A DNA stretch of 56,029 nucleotides. Origin: an uncultured Verrucomicrobia subdivision 3 bacterium (GTDB taxonomy: Bacteria > Verrucomicrobiota > Verrucomicrobiia > Limisphaerales > UBA11358). Numbering within the stretch: the stretch's first letter is position 1; every line of letters starts with the position of its first letter. The position numbers and the translations under genes are program-made. The stretch covers positions 1 through 56,029 of the forward strand of contig CAISYZ010000162.1 in the NCBI GenBank assembly GCA_903889895.1, in the 5' to 3' direction. Below, piece by piece: positions 8,184 to 17,435 of the stretch. The notes beneath the pieces are model-generated. The model ran no database searches. It saw only the letters and a program-made list of their open reading frames with translations, and was not told where the DNA came from.

Positions 8184-10253
8184 TTATTTTCCGAGCAGCG
8201 CCTGCGCGGCCTCCGCCATCTTCGGCGCGGTCAAACCGTGCTTCACATAAAGTTCCTCGGCCATATACGCCGACTGGCCGAACTCGCCGTGGATGCCGAG
8301 CGACTTCACGCTGTGTGCGATGCCGGCATTCGACAGCGCGTGCGAAACCTGCGCGCCCATGCCGCAAATCAACTGGTGATCCTCGATGGTCACGACTTTG
8401 CCGCCGCATTTTTTCACCGCTGCGCCGATGGTGGCGAGATCCACCTGGTTGACGAACGGATTGTTGATGACGGTGGCCTTGACGCCTTTTGCGGCAAGAA
8501 GTTTGCCGGCTTCAATCGCCTTGTTTACCAGCACGCCGCAGCCGATGAGCACCACGTCGCTGCCTTCGGTCAAAACTTGCGCCTTGCCCCACGGGAACTG
8601 CGCGCCTTCGATCCACGACATCGGATAATTTTCGCGGCCGACGAAGAAAATATAATTTTCGCCGTTCTTGCCCGCCGCGCGGTCGGCGGCGTATTTCTGG
8701 ATAGCCTGATACATCAGCGATTCTGCCTCGTCCGGGCAACTCGGCGCGATGACGCAGGTGTGCGGAATGGCGCTCAAAGCGGCAAAATAGGTCGTGGCCT
8801 GATGGCTCGCGCCGTCCGCCGCGTCCTGAAAACCGACGTGCGAAAACATCGCGATGACGGGTGCCTGCGACAGCGCGGCCATCGTCAGTGGCAGATTTCC
8901 CTTGGTCACGCCGAACTGGCCGAACGTGTCCACGATGGGAATGAAACCGGTTTTCGCCAAACCGGCGGCGGTGCTGATCATGTTCGATTCCGCGATGCCG
9001 ACTTCGATCCAGCGGTCGGGAAAACTTTTGTGAAACAGGCTGATGCCGGTCGAGCCTTGCACGTCGGACGAAACGGAGAACACCGGCAGGCCTTCCTGCG
9101 CGGCGCGCACGGCGGCGCGGGCGAGGCCGGATTGCACTTTGTCGGTCTTCGGTTTTGCGGGCGCAGCCGCGCCGGCAGCAGCTTTGGCTTTTTTGTCAGC
9201 TTCCTTCTTTTCCCACTCGGTGCGGAAATTTTTTGACCAGTCAGAAAATTCTTTCGGCGTCTGGCCGCCCCAGATTTCGTCCACAAACTCGACGATTTTT
9301 TCGCCGCTGGACAGCGGGAAACCGTGGCCGCCGGACGCGCTGTCCACCGTGGATTTCACGCCGAAGCCTTTCACGGTTTTGGCGAGGATGGCGACCGGCT
9401 TCGTCGGATTAGCCTTCGCCGCCGCGATGGCTTTTTCGAGCGCGAGATAAACGTCGTGCAAATTATTTCCGTGCGCGACGTTGATGACGTGCCAGCCGAG
9501 CGCGGTCTTGCTGGTGAACGTCGGCGCCATGCTGAACGAATCTTTCGACACGCGGCCGGACAGCTTGGTGTCATTGTCAGAAACGACCATCACGAACGGA
9601 TTCATTTTGCCTTTGGACGCCAAGCCGGGAATGGCGGCGAAGGCTTCCTTGGCTTCGCCTTCCATGCTCGCGCCGTCGCTAACGACGCAAATGGTGACGC
9701 GGTCATTCTTTGCGAGCTTGTCGCCGATGGCGAGGCCCTGCGCCTGCGGCAGCGAACTGCCGAGCGGGCCGTTGCTCAACAAGACGCCTTCGGGATTCAA
9801 ATGTGATTCGCCGTGGCCGGTGAGTTTACTGGCGATGCTGCGGAAGCCTTTGACGCTTTCCGTGGTCATGCCGTCAAAACCGTAAAGCGCGCGGAGAGCA
9901 TAGACGCCGTTTTCGCAATGGCCGGCGTCGTTGACGAAATTATAAGCCTCGTGCCATTGGCGTCCGCTGACGGAAAACATCACGCCGTGAATCGCGGACA
10001 TGATTTCCGCGAAGGCCGCCGGGCCGCCCCAGTGCGAAGCCGCGCCGCCGATGACGGCGTGTAGGTCCATCAGCGCCACGAGCGCGCGGCTGGCGCGCGG
10101 GTCGGCGAGCGTGACCTCCGCGCCGGCGGCGTTTTTCACCGACACGGAGTATTTCGGCGCAGCCGTGGGCGTGGGCGCGAGTTTGTTTTTGATGACGAGC
10201 GGTTTTAGCGGTGGGGCTTCCACGGCTTTGACGACGGAGGTATCGGCGGCCAT
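8184..10253 (-). CDS. Divergent transketolase-like protein
   Basis: The 689-residue protein has the order of transketolase domains: a TPP pyrophosphate domain (about 50-340), an Ala/Lys-rich linker (about 360-385), a pyrimidine domain with IAESNMISTAAGLAKTGF and SHVGFQDAADGASHQATT, and a C-terminal domain with VVTIEDHQLICGMGAQV. It is clearly diverged. The N-terminal His region reads GGAASHWGGP, the second His lies in NDAGHCENG, and the usual GDG reads SDG (192-194), with SDNDTK instead of a standard Asn motif. It also has a roughly 45-residue N-terminal extension. The sugar-phosphate substrate is uncertain. It sits upstream of the canonical transketolase and is probably co-transcribed with it. 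Confidence 0.8.
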   Translation of the reverse strand: MAADTSVVKAVEAPPLKPLVIKNKLAPTPTAAPKYSVSVKNAAGAEVTLADPRASRALVALMDLHAVIGGAASHWGGPAAFAEIMSAIHGVMFSVSGRQWHEAYNFVNDAGHCENGVYALRALYGFDGMTTESVKGFRSIASKLTGHGESHLNPEGVLLSNGPLGSSLPQAQGLAIGDKLAKNDRVTICVVSDGASMEGEAKEAFAAIPGLASKGKMNPFVMVVSDNDTKLSGRVSKDSFSMAPTFTSKTALGWHVINVAHGNNLHDVYLALEKAIAAAKANPTKPVAILAKTVKGFGVKSTVDSASGGHGFPLSSGEKIVEFVDEIWGGQTPKEFSDWSKNFRTEWEKKEADKKAKAAAGAAAPAKPKTDKVQSGLARAAVRAAQEGLPVFSVSSDVQGSTGISLFHKSFPDRWIEVGIAESNMISTAAGLAKTGFIPIVDTFGQFGVTKGNLPLTMAALSQAPVIAMFSHVGFQDAADGASHQATTYFAALSAIPHTCVIAPSCPDEAESLMYQAIQKYAADRAAGKNGENYIFFVGRENYPMSWIEGAQFPWGKAQVLTEGSDVVLIGCGVLVNKAIEAGKLLAAKGVKATVINNPFVNQVDLATIGAAVKKCGGKVVTIEDHQLICGMGAQVSHALSNAGIAHSVKSLGIHGEFGQSAYMAEELYVKHGLTAPKMAEAAQALLGK

Positions 10254-10394
10254 AGTTTATAAGTTTAGTTAAGAAATGGATTCTAATTTGGCAAAAAAAA
10301 AAATGGAAGAATGAATTGATTGAAAATTATGCAAACCGCTCATCATTTTCCACAATTCCGCTGTGGATAAAGCCAGTCAGAAATAAATGGCAAA

Positions 10395-11015
10395 TCACTG
10401 CGGCAGGACGTGGCCGGTGACAGTGCAGGTCGGGATGGCATCCACCGTGTTGATGGAATAGGTGCCGCCATCAGGGCACGCAGGGAAAAGCCCATCCTTC
10501 AGATACGGCAGCAAATCGCGCGCGGTCGGCACGGCGTCACCGGGGGCGTTTTTTTCCAGCGCCCACTGTTGTTTCGCACCGTCAATCAGGCGCAGGTTGT
10601 TGATGCAGGTATTGCGGTGGACGATGGTCAGGCCGGCGTCGGTGACGAGTTGGTTTTCGGTTTGCAAATCCTGAAGGTGCTGCTGCTGGAGCTGCAAGGC
10701 GGCGCGCGCGGTGGCGAGGCTTTGCGCGGCCTGCGCGGCCTCGGTTTCCAACTGGTCAATCATCGCCTGCGCCTTGCTTAGGCGGTTGGTGAGGATTTCG
10801 TTTTGCTTGCGTGACTTGGCGAGATCTGCCGCCTGGAGGCCGGCATTTGAGTTTTTAAGTTCGTCGAGGTCTTTCTGTAGCTGGCGCATCTGGATTTGTG
10901 TGTCGCGCACTTCTGTCAGGGCGGCATCTTTCTCGCGGCCGGCGCGGAATAGCAAAATCTCCGCGACTAGCATCAGCGCGAGGCACAGCCAGGCGAACCA
11001 GCGTTTGAGATTCAT
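10395..11015 (-). CDS. Membrane-anchored coiled-coil protein with a pseudopilin-like C-terminal domain
   Basis: The product has 206 residues. Residues 7-25 form one membrane segment (FAWLCLALMLVAEILLF). Residues about 28-125 are a Gln/Lys/Glu-rich coiled coil. The C-terminal 75 residues read CINNLRLIDGAKQQWALEK, then DLLPYLKDGLFPACPDGGTY and CTVTGHVLP. That tail resembles the globular end of the type II secretion-like prepilins common in this phylum, but no FTLxE processing signal is present. It may be an inner-membrane protein with a periplasmic domain. No function is assigned. It is divergent from the lyase gene at 11175. Confidence 0.65.
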   Translation of the reverse strand: MNLKRWFAWLCLALMLVAEILLFRAGREKDAALTEVRDTQIQMRQLQKDLDELKNSNAGLQAADLAKSRKQNEILTNRLSKAQAMIDQLETEAAQAAQSLATARAALQLQQQHLQDLQTENQLVTDAGLTIVHRNTCINNLRLIDGAKQQWALEKNAPGDAVPTARDLLPYLKDGLFPACPDGGTYSINTVDAIPTCTVTGHVLPQ

Positions 11016-11174
11016 GATGCCAGCAGTTTCCGCCTTTGTCGCGAATCGTCAACTGGAAATGGCAGCCCCGGTGGCGGACATGACCAGAACTGGCGATGGC
11101 GGAAATTATCCGAGGTGTTAGATTGCCTCATCCATTTTGCGGGCGGGATGGTTTCCTGCCGTTTGAATACGTTC

Positions 11175-14100
11175 ATGAAATCCATCTTTGCGTTTTTTTT
11201 ATTACTCGGCCTGTTGCTTTGGGAAAAACCGGCGCACGCCAATGTGCCCGGCGGCGGCACCAACGGCGCGGCGGTAACGCTTACAGACAATGGCACCACC
11301 GTGACGCTGGCCAATGGCATTGTTTCCATTACCTGCACAAAGTCCAGCGCGCAGATCGGCATCATCAACTACACCTTCAACAACACCGGCACCACCCAGA
11401 CGCTTAACCTGGTTTCGGGCAATGCCAACGGCGGTAAGTTGTATTGGGAGAACTGCAACAATGAAGGGCTGACATTCACTTATTCCATCGTGGCTAATAC
11501 GACCAATTATGCCGAAATCGCCCTGGTTTCCACGACGGTGGCCAACTGCATCATGGAGGTGCATTATTCGCTGTTGCGCGGTGCCACGGGATTTTATGTC
11601 ACGCCAATCTGGAGTCATGCCAGCACCAACGGCTACTTTTCGATGGGCGAGTGCCGTGACAACATTTACGCCGGCTCCATCTTCAACTGGATGAGCGTGG
11701 ACGCGGCGCGCAACCGGCTGATGGAGGTTTCCGGCGGCGCGGTCATCAACCCCGTGAACGGCGCACCTGTGGAGGTTTCGTTGTGGACAAATGGCATTTA
11801 CGCCGGGCAATACGAAGACAAATACAAATACAGCACTGACTTCGGCAACCAGCACGTCTACGGCTGGAGCAGCGTCGGCACTGGCGGAAAAAATGTCGGC
11901 CTCTGGAACATTCAAGCCAGCCTGGAGTATCACCAGAACGGCCCGATGAAACGGGATTTGATGGAGCACATCGGCACCACTATTTTGAACATGCTGAATT
12001 CCGGCCATTATGGCGGCGGTGCCAACGACGCTTATTGGGGTGCCGGCGAAGTCTGGACGAAAGTCTATGGGCCGTATTTTATTTATTGCAACAACGTCAC
12101 CAACACGCTTGCCGGCACCAACCAGCCAGCCATGGCGCTTTATGCCGATGCGCAGGCGCAGGCCCTGGCGGAACAGGGCATTGACACCAACGGCCAGCCC
12201 ACGGGTGCCGTCGGCGCGTGGCCTTATTATTGGTTCACGAATGCAAATTATGCCACGGCCTCCGGTCGCGGCACGGTGACCGGAAAATTCGTCATCAACG
12301 ACACCTACAATCCGAACGCTTCCGCCGCCGGCTTGTGGGTGGGCGTCATGCAGCAGCCAACTACTATTTCTAACATCTACGATTTTCAGGCCTGGATGAA
12401 GAATTATCAGTTTTGGGTGAAGACCGACACCAACGGGAATTTCACCATCCCCAATGTCATCGCCGGCACCAACTACACGCTCTATGCCTTTGGCCCCGGC
12501 GCGGCGGGCACGTTCCAGTCGCAAAGTCAAACCGGCGGCAATTCTCCCAACACCTTTGATTTGCCGGCGACCCCATTCAGCGTCACGGTCGCGGCCGGCG
12601 CGACAAACAGTCTGGGCACGAAAATCTGGACGCCAACCCGCGTCGGCGCGACGGTTTTTGAAATTGGTTATCCGAGCCGGACGGGACAAAACAAATTCCG
12701 ACACGGCGACGACTATTGGGTGGGCGACATCGGGCCGAAGCCAACCGCGCCGAGTCCCATTTGGAGCAAGTGGCTGCAATATCCGTTCGATTTTCCAAAC
12801 GGCGTGAACTACACCGTTGGCCAGAGCCGCTGGACCACCGATTGGAACTTCGTCCAGCCATGCGTCGTGGACAGCACCGGAATTTACGACGACTCCAGTT
12901 CAACCATCACCTTCAACCTGCCCTCGGCGCCCAGCGGATCAGCTTCGTTCTATATGGCCTTGTGCTCGGATTATCAGGGAGCCATTGAAATTTCTGTCAA
13001 CGGCACGCAAATTTCACCCGCCAACGGCTACAATCCGAACTACATGGGCTCCAGTTATGAATGTGACACTACGATTCGCGAAGGCGTCAATGCCGATTAC
13101 TCGGACAACCGCATCAACTTTTCCACCAGCCTGTTGCAAGCGGGGCAGAACACCATCACCATCTACATGCGTCAGACCGCGAAAATCAATGTCAACGGCG
13201 TTCCGGACGGAAATTTTTCCGATCACGCGATGTATGACTACGTTCGTCTGGAGTTGTCGGGCTATGTGCCGCCGCCGCCGGCGAGTGCGACGGCTTACGC
13301 GGGCAACAATTGTAATCTGGTTTGCTGGCCATTGGTGTCCGGCGCGACAAGTTACAATGTTTTGCGCGCGACCAATGCCAGCGGCACTTTTGTCTCGATG
13401 ACCAACGGTGTTACCGGTCCGGTTTGCGGCAGCGGTGCGGTGAACGCGACGTGGCTCGACACTACTGCTGGCAACGGCACGAATTATTTTTACGTCGTGC
13501 GCTCGGTTAATCCGGTCGGCAGCAGCACGAATTCGCCGGCCAGTCCCGGCGCCACACCTTCAGCGGGGATTTCTTCCAGCGCGCCAATTGCACCCACCAG
13601 CCTGACCGTTGCTGGCGTCGCGCACCAGAGCGTGTCGCTGAACTGGAGCGCGGTCAGCGGTGCAAATTACTATTCGGTCTTCCGTTCCATCCTGGTGAAC
13701 ACTGGCGGCGGTTCGTCCAATGTGTTGAACACGATTTTGCTGAACAATGCCGTCACCAACACCACTTACACCGACGCCTCGCCGACGGATGGCGGCATCT
13801 ACAGCTACGTTGTCACCGCGACGAGTGCCGGCGGGACCAGCACCAATTCTCCGCTGGCCGTGGCCGTGCCGTTGCCGGCGGCACCGGCGACCTTGCCTGT
13901 TTCACTCACCGCCAGCTTCACCTACAGTTCGACGACCAATATCACGTTGAACTGGTTGCCGGTGCCTGGCGCGGTCGGGTATGCGATTTACCGCGCGACC
14001 AGTTCCGCCGGGCCTTACACCTATTTGCAAACCGTTACCGAGACGACTTACACGGATTATACGGTGAACCCGAGCACGATTTATTATTACCGCGTCGCGG

Positions 14101-17087
14101 CGGTCAATGACGCCGGTGTTTCCGCCAACGCCAGCGATTTGGTCAACAGCCAGCAGACCTTTCCAACGAACCTGACCGCGACGGCGACCAACGGACAAAT
14201 TTCCCTGGTCTGGCCGGTCACGACTGGCGCCACGAGCTACACATTGAAACGCGGCACCAGCAGCGGCAACGAAACCGTCACCGTCGTCACCGGCTACAAC
14301 GGCACGACCTACACCAACACCGGTCTGGCGAACGGCACGACTTATTATTACGTCGTCACCGCCACCGGCGCGGGCGGCACCAGTGGCAATTCGCCCGAGG
14401 TCAGTGCCACACCCGAAGCCTTCGGCAACGGCATCTGGCTTTCCACTTCCAGCGGCAACTGGAGCGCAGCAACCAACTGGGTGGGCAACGGCATCGCTTC
14501 TGGCTCCAGTAGTATTGCCGATTTCAGCACCCTCAGCCTGCCTACAAATCTCACCGTGACGCTTGACAGCGCCCGCTCCATTGGCAGTTTGATTTTTGGC
14601 GATACGACGGCTACTTACAACTGGACGCTGGCCGGCACCAACACGCTGACGCTGGGCATTGGTCCGACGATCAACGTAAAAAACCAGTCCGTGACCATCG
14701 CCACGCCGCTGGCGGGCACGAACGGCCTGATCAAAATCGGTTCCGGTGCGCTGACGTTGGGCGGCGCGACGAACAGCTTCACCGGCGGCGTGTTCATCAA
14801 CAGCGGTTCGCTCGCCTTGAATTATTCCGCCACGAATTCGCCGGTGACCAATATGATTCCCGCCGCCAACAGCCTGACGTTCGGCGGTGGCGCGCTGCAA
14901 ATCACCGGCAATGGCGGCATCGGCAGCACGCAAAATTTCGCCGGCCTGACCTTGAATGTCGGCGCTTCCGTGGTCGCCGGCACCAATTTGCCCGTGGTTA
15001 ATCTTGCAGGTATCGCGGAAAATATCGGCGGCACCGTGGAATTCATCGGCCCGGCGACGATTAATTCCACCGGCACAGTTGCGGCCACAGCGACAATTAC
15101 TACGACCACCACGCCAGGGACAGCGGGTGTGCTTGGCGGCCTCGGCCTTGGCGGAAACGGCGCGTTTGCGACAGTCGGTTTGTATGACTGGGCCACCACC
15201 AACACGACGACTTCGCCCTATACCATCGTCGGCGGCAGTCAGGTGGCCGGCTTTTACCAGACTGCGGGCGTCACGACCGGCGGCAACTACGACGTGAACG
15301 GCAGCGGCGTCAATACGATTGGCAATACCGGCGGGGCAAGCACGTTGCGCTTCAATCAAAACGCCGCGCTGACCGTCACCAACAGCGCGTTCACGTTTCA
15401 AAATTGCCAGGGCATTCTGGTGACACCTAATTGCGGCACGCACAACGAAACGCTTTCCGGCGCATCCCTCGATTTCTATCGCAGCCAATTCTCCGGCCAA
15501 AGCTATGGCGTGATTTGGCAGAACAACGCGCAGGGATATTTCAACTGCTCCATTCCCCTCAACGACGGCAAGCAGGCGGGACAGAATAACGGCCTGGTTC
15601 AAGCCGGCCCCGGCACGGTTGTTTATGGCGCGGCGAACTATTACACCCTCGGCACCTATCTCGCCGGCGGCTTCTCCGTCGTCACGGCCTACAGCGGATT
15701 TGGGCAGACTAATAACGGCAACAATTCCGTCTCCTCCGTCACGCTCAACGGCGGCACAGTCGTGGGCAACGCCACGTTCACGCACGACCAGTCCGGTGCC
15801 AACGCGCGACAGTTCTGGCTCGGCAACAACGGCGGCGGCCTCGCCGCGACGGCAGGCAACACCATGACCGTGGATGGCTACATCGGCGGCACGGGCCAGT
15901 TGGCCATCGGCATTCCGGCGTCGAGCGCCAATGGCAATACACTTGGCCAGTTGCCCGGCAGCGGCAGCGGCACAGCGAATACCACGCCGGTCATGGCCAC
16001 TGGGACGGTGGTGTTGAATTCCGCCGGCAACGGCTTTGCCGGCGGCACGGTGCTTTACAGCGGCACGGTCAACATCAACAGCCTCTGGGCGCTGGGCGGC
16101 GCCGTCTATGGCGGTCTGACGTTTGCCGGCGGCAACTTGCAATATGCCGCCGCGTTGCTGAACTCGGCGGTGGATCTCACGCAGGATACTTCCGCCGGCG
16201 GCACCGGTTTGGGCGGCGGCGTGGCCAAACCCGTGACGCTGGCGGCCAGTGCCACGATTGATGTCAATGGCAATGCCATCGCCTACACGAACACTTTCGG
16301 CAACGGCGGCAGCGGCGCGCTCATGGTGAAAAGTTCTTTGCCCGGCGGCAGCTTGAATCTGCTCAGCGCCAATAATTATTCCGGCACCACCACCGTCAGC
16401 AACGCCACCTTGCTCGTGAATAATCTCACCGGCTCCGCCACAGGCGCGGGCAATGTGCAGGTGCTGAATGGCGGCATTTTGTCCGGCAATGGCGCGGTCG
16501 CCGGCTCCGTCACCGTGGGGGCCGGCGGCACGCTGGCCGTGGGTAACGCCTCGGATTCGCTGAGCATCGGCAATAATCTTACACTGAATTCCGGCAGCAC
16601 GCTGCGGTTTCAAATCCAGCCTTCGCCGCTGACCAATTCCAGCGTCACCGTCGCTGGCACACTGACTTTCGGCGGCGCGGTAATCGTGACGAACCTCGGC
16701 GGCGCGCTCGCCAGCGGCGACAGCTTTCAGTTATTCAACGCCAACGGCATTGCTGGCGCGGTTTCCACGCTGACGCTGCCAGGGCTGACCAACGGACTTT
16801 ACTGGAACACCAATTTGTTCTTCACCAGCGGCACGCTCGTGGTGGCGACCATCCCCAGCCCGGTCATCGGCAATGTTTCCCTGACCGGCACGCAGTTGCT
16901 GCTGTCCGGCAACGGCGGCGCGGTGGGGGGAAATTATTATCTGCTGTCCGCCACCAACCTCGCCACGCCGCTGACCAACTGGACGCGGCTATTGACGAAC
17001 CAGTTTGATGCCGGCGGGAATTTTAATTTGAGCAATGGTTTTGCGCCCGGCTCGCCGTCGCAGTTTTACCGGCTCCAGTCGTTTTAA
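11175..17087 (+). CDS. Secreted rhamnogalacturonan lyase (PL4-type) with FN3 and beta-helix regions
   Basis: The product has 1970 residues. Residues 1-22 are a signal peptide (ending KPAHA). Residues 23 to about 695 follow the three-domain PL4 rhamnogalacturonan lyase layout. The catalytic domain has QYEDKYKYSTDFGNQHVYGW with probable catalytic K216, then GPMKRDLMEHIG and SGHYGG with probable catalytic H278, and EVWTKVYGPYFIY. An FN3-like domain and the C-terminal sugar-binding domain (KFRHGDDYWVGDIGPKP) follow. About 700-1080 are four FN3 repeats. About 1088-1815 is a Gly/Asn/Thr-rich beta-helix of autotransporter type. The last 80 residues end FAPGSPSQFYRLQSF, with no outer-membrane barrel seen. 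It should eliminatively cleave rhamnogalacturonan I outside the cell; rhaA and rhaT lie 10 kb downstream. Confidence 0.85.
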   Translation: MKSIFAFFLLLGLLLWEKPAHANVPGGGTNGAAVTLTDNGTTVTLANGIVSITCTKSSAQIGIINYTFNNTGTTQTLNLVSGNANGGKLYWENCNNEGLTFTYSIVANTTNYAEIALVSTTVANCIMEVHYSLLRGATGFYVTPIWSHASTNGYFSMGECRDNIYAGSIFNWMSVDAARNRLMEVSGGAVINPVNGAPVEVSLWTNGIYAGQYEDKYKYSTDFGNQHVYGWSSVGTGGKNVGLWNIQASLEYHQNGPMKRDLMEHIGTTILNMLNSGHYGGGANDAYWGAGEVWTKVYGPYFIYCNNVTNTLAGTNQPAMALYADAQAQALAEQGIDTNGQPTGAVGAWPYYWFTNANYATASGRGTVTGKFVINDTYNPNASAAGLWVGVMQQPTTISNIYDFQAWMKNYQFWVKTDTNGNFTIPNVIAGTNYTLYAFGPGAAGTFQSQSQTGGNSPNTFDLPATPFSVTVAAGATNSLGTKIWTPTRVGATVFEIGYPSRTGQNKFRHGDDYWVGDIGPKPTAPSPIWSKWLQYPFDFPNGVNYTVGQSRWTTDWNFVQPCVVDSTGIYDDSSSTITFNLPSAPSGSASFYMALCSDYQGAIEISVNGTQISPANGYNPNYMGSSYECDTTIREGVNADYSDNRINFSTSLLQAGQNTITIYMRQTAKINVNGVPDGNFSDHAMYDYVRLELSGYVPPPPASATAYAGNNCNLVCWPLVSGATSYNVLRATNASGTFVSMTNGVTGPVCGSGAVNATWLDTTAGNGTNYFYVVRSVNPVGSSTNSPASPGATPSAGISSSAPIAPTSLTVAGVAHQSVSLNWSAVSGANYYSVFRSILVNTGGGSSNVLNTILLNNAVTNTTYTDASPTDGGIYSYVVTATSAGGTSTNSPLAVAVPLPAAPATLPVSLTASFTYSSTTNITLNWLPVPGAVGYAIYRATSSAGPYTYLQTVTETTYTDYTVNPSTIYYYRVAAVNDAGVSANASDLVNSQQTFPTNLTATATNGQISLVWPVTTGATSYTLKRGTSSGNETVTVVTGYNGTTYTNTGLANGTTYYYVVTATGAGGTSGNSPEVSATPEAFGNGIWLSTSSGNWSAATNWVGNGIASGSSSIADFSTLSLPTNLTVTLDSARSIGSLIFGDTTATYNWTLAGTNTLTLGIGPTINVKNQSVTIATPLAGTNGLIKIGSGALTLGGATNSFTGGVFINSGSLALNYSATNSPVTNMIPAANSLTFGGGALQITGNGGIGSTQNFAGLTLNVGASVVAGTNLPVVNLAGIAENIGGTVEFIGPATINSTGTVAATATITTTTTPGTAGVLGGLGLGGNGAFATVGLYDWATTNTTTSPYTIVGGSQVAGFYQTAGVTTGGNYDVNGSGVNTIGNTGGASTLRFNQNAALTVTNSAFTFQNCQGILVTPNCGTHNETLSGASLDFYRSQFSGQSYGVIWQNNAQGYFNCSIPLNDGKQAGQNNGLVQAGPGTVVYGAANYYTLGTYLAGGFSVVTAYSGFGQTNNGNNSVSSVTLNGGTVVGNATFTHDQSGANARQFWLGNNGGGLAATAGNTMTVDGYIGGTGQLAIGIPASSANGNTLGQLPGSGSGTANTTPVMATGTVVLNSAGNGFAGGTVLYSGTVNINSLWALGGAVYGGLTFAGGNLQYAAALLNSAVDLTQDTSAGGTGLGGGVAKPVTLAASATIDVNGNAIAYTNTFGNGGSGALMVKSSLPGGSLNLLSANNYSGTTTVSNATLLVNNLTGSATGAGNVQVLNGGILSGNGAVAGSVTVGAGGTLAVGNASDSLSIGNNLTLNSGSTLRFQIQPSPLTNSSVTVAGTLTFGGAVIVTNLGGALASGDSFQLFNANGIAGAVSTLTLPGLTNGLYWNTNLFFTSGTLVVATIPSPVIGNVSLTGTQLLLSGNGGAVGGNYYLLSATNLATPLTNWTRLLTNQFDAGGNFNLSNGFAPGSPSQFYRLQSF

Positions 17088-17162
17088 ATTGGGTCCAAAG
17101 CCGCAGCATCAAAAAGCGAAAAATACGAGAAATGGAAGCTGGCTTGCCGAGCCAATTGAAGC

Positions 17163-17239
17163 TGGTGCGCGCGACGGGAGTTGAACCCATAACCTTCGGC
17201 TTCGGAGACCGACGCTCTATCCAGTTGAGCTACGCGCGC
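17163..17239 (-). tRNA. tRNA-Arg (CCG)
   Basis: The minus strand folds into a full cloverleaf. The acceptor GCGCGCG pairs with CGCGCGC, the D stem is GCTC/GAGC, and the anticodon stem TCGGT/GCCGA encloses the loop CTCCGAA with anticodon CCG. The T arm is ATGGG-TTCAACT-CCCGT, the discriminator is A, and CCA is encoded (77 nt with CCA). It reads CGG arginine codons. Confidence 0.95.
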
Positions 17240-17435
17240 AAAATCGCGGCGGTTATTATGCGCGGTTTGTTCTGCGCGGCAAGCAGTATTGGGCAACCGC
17301 TGAGAATGGCAGCTGAAACCAGAAACCAAAGCCCCCGCCGCCGGTCGGCTTTCCGCCAGGGCTTTTCAAGCTTCCGCTTTCCAGTCTCTTCTCCTTGTCC
17401 GCCGCCGTTTCTTTGCTAACCTCACCGGCTCAATT

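Noticed and set aside
8175-9236. 353-codon plus-strand ORF opposite the transketolase-like gene
   Set aside because: Antisense shadow of a well-supported enzyme; no motif, signal or start context.
13902-16613. 903-codon open frame on the minus strand across the lyase gene
   Set aside because: It is an antisense shadow of a Gly/Asn/Thr-rich repeat region; the product is a Gly/Ala/Arg-rich string with no known motif, and the plus-strand protein has clear domains.
17084-17329. Minus-strand ORF containing VAQLDRASVSEAEGYGF
   Set aside because: This string is the translation of a tRNA gene and is a well-known false protein; the tRNA-Arg is annotated instead.
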